This document shows positions 4,690 through 6,724 of a stretch of 6,724 nt of DNA, in pieces. The number at the start of each line of letters is the position of its first letter. Position 1 is the first letter of the stretch. The position numbers and the translations under genes are program-made. The notes beneath the pieces are model-generated. The model had not been told where the DNA came from. It worked only from the letters and a program-made list of their open reading frames with translations, and searched no databases. This stretch comes from Gammaproteobacteria bacterium. GTDB lineage: Bacteria; Pseudomonadota; Gammaproteobacteria; Eutrophobiales; Eutrophobiaceae. The stretch lies in assembly GCA_003645215.1 (NCBI GenBank), contig QNEM01000116.1:1-6724 (forward strand). The letters run 5' to 3'.

Positions 4690-6492
4690 ATGTTTAAAAG
4701 AATAATACTTCCATCGATATTCGTGGTTCTGGCTTATGGATTCTGGATAAGTCCTGATTTCAAGCAAATTTCTGCAGGCGTTGCAATTTTTTTATTTGGC
4801 ATGTTGTCACTCGAGCAGGGATTCAGGGCATTTACCGGTGGTACCCTTGAAAAAATCCTGCGTAATACGACTGGTTCTTTGTGGAAAAGTCTGGGTTTTG
4901 GAGTCGTGTCATCATCGATTCTCCAGTCAAGTTCACTTGTCTCGGTTATCACTATTTCATTTCTAAGTGCAGGGTTGCTTGGCCTGGCTGCGGGGATCGG
5001 CATCATTTTTGGAGCAAATCTTGGAACAACGACCGGAGCCTGGCTCGTTGCCGGTTTTGGCCTGAAAGTAAATATATCATCTTATGCGATGCCGATGCTG
5101 GTGTTCGGAGTTTTGCTGATTTTTCAAAAATCTAAGGCGCTGAATGGAATAGGATATATTCTTACGGGTCTTGGATTTCTGTTTCTGGGAATACACTTCA
5201 TGAAAGAGGGATTTGAAGCTTTCAAGGAAAGCATCGATCTTTCAGCATATGCCATCCCAGGTTATCGCGGTTTGTTCATATATACATCCATCGGTATTTT
5301 TGCGACCGTCGTAATGCAATCAAGTCATGCAACACTGGTTTTGATTATCACTGCCCTGGCAGCACAACAGATTACATATGAGAATGGATTGGCCCTTGCT
5401 ATTGGTGCAAATGTCGGTACCACTATTACAGCCATCATCGGGGCAATGAGTGCCAATATCCAGGGCAAACGCCTTGCGGGAGCACATTTGATTTTCAATC
5501 TTTCTACCGGCTTTATCGCTATATTATTTATTCATCAGTTTATGCAAATTGTTGATGGTGTGAGTGCTGCTGTTGGAATAGCAGACAATGATTACACGCT
5601 GAAACTTGCAGTGTTCCATACGCTCTTTAATCTGGTTGGAATTATTGTCATGATTCCTTTTATCAACCTGATGGTCAGGGGCTTAGAAAAAGCATTAAAG
5701 GAGAAGGAATCACCGGTAGAACAACCGAAATATCTGACCGACTCGGCCCTTGAGTTTGCGGATACTGCTGTAGAGGCAGTGCGCATGGAAACACTCCATC
5801 TCTATGATAATGCCATTGAAATAATTGCAGAGGTCATCGGTTTTACCAAGTCTGAAATTAATTCGGAAGCTGATCTTGAGAAATTGCTCAACACAAGGAA
5901 AAGAGTTTCGAAAGTGGACATTGATGCAAGATACGACAGAAATATTAAAGGTATCTTTAGTGCAATAATTGCCTTTATAAGTCAGGTCAGGTTTAACTGG
6001 CAGCTTGAGCAGTCAGGTGATTTGCACTGGCTACGCAGGGCAAGCAGAAATGTTGTTGAAGCTATAAAGTCGACAAAACACCTGCAAAAGAATTTATTGA
6101 TATTCAGTCAATCTGCAAACAATTATGCATCTCAGGAATATCAAAATATCAGATTGAATCTGGCATTGCTGCTAAGAGAACTGGAAAATATCAGACATGA
6201 ACCCGACCCCGATATCAAGATCCTGTCCATGGATTCGATCAAGATTACCATGGAAGAAGATGATGAAAAACTGAATGATGCAATCGATGAGCTTATCAGG
6301 AATGGCAAGATTGCCCCTGAGACAGGCACTTCCCTGATTAATGACAGTTCTTATCTAGATGAAATCAGGCGAAACCTGTTAGAATTTTTTGAAACACTTT
6401 TTGTTGCACAGGAACGTGAGCTTACCAATGTTGAGCGTAAGCTTGCTCTGGATGATGATGAAATTTCCAGAATACGTGAGACTAGCGAATAA
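4690..6492 (+). CDS. Na+/phosphate cotransporter family protein with PhoU-like C-terminal domain
   Basis: This 600-aa inner-membrane protein belongs to the Na/Pi cotransporter (NptA/PNaS) family, predicted to import phosphate with sodium, although some bacterial members are suspected of export. The N-terminal 330 residues contain two inverted Na_Pi_cotrans repeats. Repeat one has ILQSSSLVSVI (77-87, with the QSSS motif) and GANLGTTT (108-115); repeat two has VMQSSHATLVL (208-218) and GANVGTT (239-245). The second QSS-H-A departs from a strict QSSS. Residues about 350-590 are a soluble, charged helical PhoU-like domain, usual for this family. No good ribosome binding site precedes the ATG, and a TAA five codons upstream rules out a longer form. 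The FNR box upstream suggests oxygen-linked control; a coiled-coil gene follows 40 nt downstream. Confidence 0.93.
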   Translation: MFKRIILPSIFVVLAYGFWISPDFKQISAGVAIFLFGMLSLEQGFRAFTGGTLEKILRNTTGSLWKSLGFGVVSSSILQSSSLVSVITISFLSAGLLGLAAGIGIIFGANLGTTTGAWLVAGFGLKVNISSYAMPMLVFGVLLIFQKSKALNGIGYILTGLGFLFLGIHFMKEGFEAFKESIDLSAYAIPGYRGLFIYTSIGIFATVVMQSSHATLVLIITALAAQQITYENGLALAIGANVGTTITAIIGAMSANIQGKRLAGAHLIFNLSTGFIAILFIHQFMQIVDGVSAAVGIADNDYTLKLAVFHTLFNLVGIIVMIPFINLMVRGLEKALKEKESPVEQPKYLTDSALEFADTAVEAVRMETLHLYDNAIEIIAEVIGFTKSEINSEADLEKLLNTRKRVSKVDIDARYDRNIKGIFSAIIAFISQVRFNWQLEQSGDLHWLRRASRNVVEAIKSTKHLQKNLLIFSQSANNYASQEYQNIRLNLALLLRELENIRHEPDPDIKILSMDSIKITMEEDDEKLNDAIDELIRNGKIAPETGTSLINDSSYLDEIRRNLLEFFETLFVAQERELTNVERKLALDDDEISRIRETSE

Positions 6493-6532
6493 AAAAAGTG
6501 AGAATCAATTTATCAGGGACAAGGTCAATAAA

Positions 6533-6724
6533 ATGAAACAAGAAAAATTGTTAGATAAACTGAAAATATTCTTTGATTCTGATACCAGGGAGAGGGAAAA
6601 ACAGAAGTCAGACATTAAAGATATTCTCAAAAAGTTGAAAAAAAGAGAACGCAAACTCAAGGAAAAACTGGAGGCAGAAAATAATGCAGGAAAACGCAAA
6701 CATTTTCAGCAGGAGATAGACGTA
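6533..6724 (+). CDS. Coiled-coil protein, partial (runs off the right end)
   Basis: A gene starting MKQEKLLDKLKIFFDSDTRE, open for 64 codons to the window edge. AAGG at 6521-6524 lies 8 nt before the ATG. From residue 19 onward it is extremely rich in Lys, Glu and Arg with heptad-like Leu and Ile (DIKDILKKLKKRERKLKEKL), predicting a long charged coiled coil. No signal peptide or membrane segment is present so far. It starts 40 nt after the symporter stop on the same strand with no terminator between, so it is probably in the same operon. Function unknown. Confidence 0.75.
   Translation, partial: MKQEKLLDKLKIFFDSDTREREKQKSDIKDILKKLKKRERKLKEKLEAENNAGKRKHFQQEIDV

Noticed and set aside
6505..6699. 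Minus-strand 64-aa Ser/Phe-rich frame
   Set aside because: It is the antisense of the Lys/Glu-rich coiled-coil gene that begins at 6533 on the plus strand with a suitable ribosome binding site.

Overview
The window looks like chromosomal DNA of an AT-rich gammaproteobacterium. The evidence is an AraC-family regulator with an Arabinose_bd-type N-terminus, a PepSY protein, a PqqA precursor, a Na+/phosphate symporter with a PhoU-like tail, and a perfect FNR/Anr box. The pqqA gene fits an organism that makes PQQ, such as a methylotroph or methanotroph, but the species cannot be fixed from this sequence.

Positions 1-800 hold a tandem array with an exact 349-bp period: two full units and a truncated third. 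Each full unit carries a 33-codon plus-strand peptide gene and, 4 nt beyond its stop, a convergent 61-codon minus-strand gene. The third unit keeps only the peptide gene, shortened to 22 codons. All peptides share an RQS-x-x-x-x-RQ core. At the DNA level this core is also a CGCCAA direct repeat spaced exactly 21 bp. A fourth relic of the core lies 3.6 kb away at 4413-4455, upstream of the phosphate symporter. I recognise neither small family, and this array is the best candidate here for something undescribed.

Positions 908-2482 carry the AraC-type regulator and a secreted two-repeat PepSY protein, on the plus strand and possibly cotranscribed. A GC-richer intergenic stretch with competing inverted repeats follows, then a bidirectional terminator at 2644-2671. 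On the minus strand, converging on that terminator, is an orphan 24-aa pqqA (2692-2766) with its own promoter, leader hairpin and ribosome binding site, and with no pqqB-E behind it.

Positions 2989-4253 contain four small minus-strand genes of unknown function. One is possibly 5'-truncated, two look like genuine small soluble proteins, and one is a single-pass membrane protein.

Positions 4254-4689 are a 436-nt gap. It holds the relic of the array and a perfect TTGAT-N4-ATCAA box placed as in an FNR class II promoter. Behind it lie the Na+/Pi symporter gene (4690-6492) and a coiled-coil gene that runs off the right end. Together these suggest phosphate uptake under oxygen control. The AraC regulator may act through the shared 21-bp direct repeats; that link is inference.
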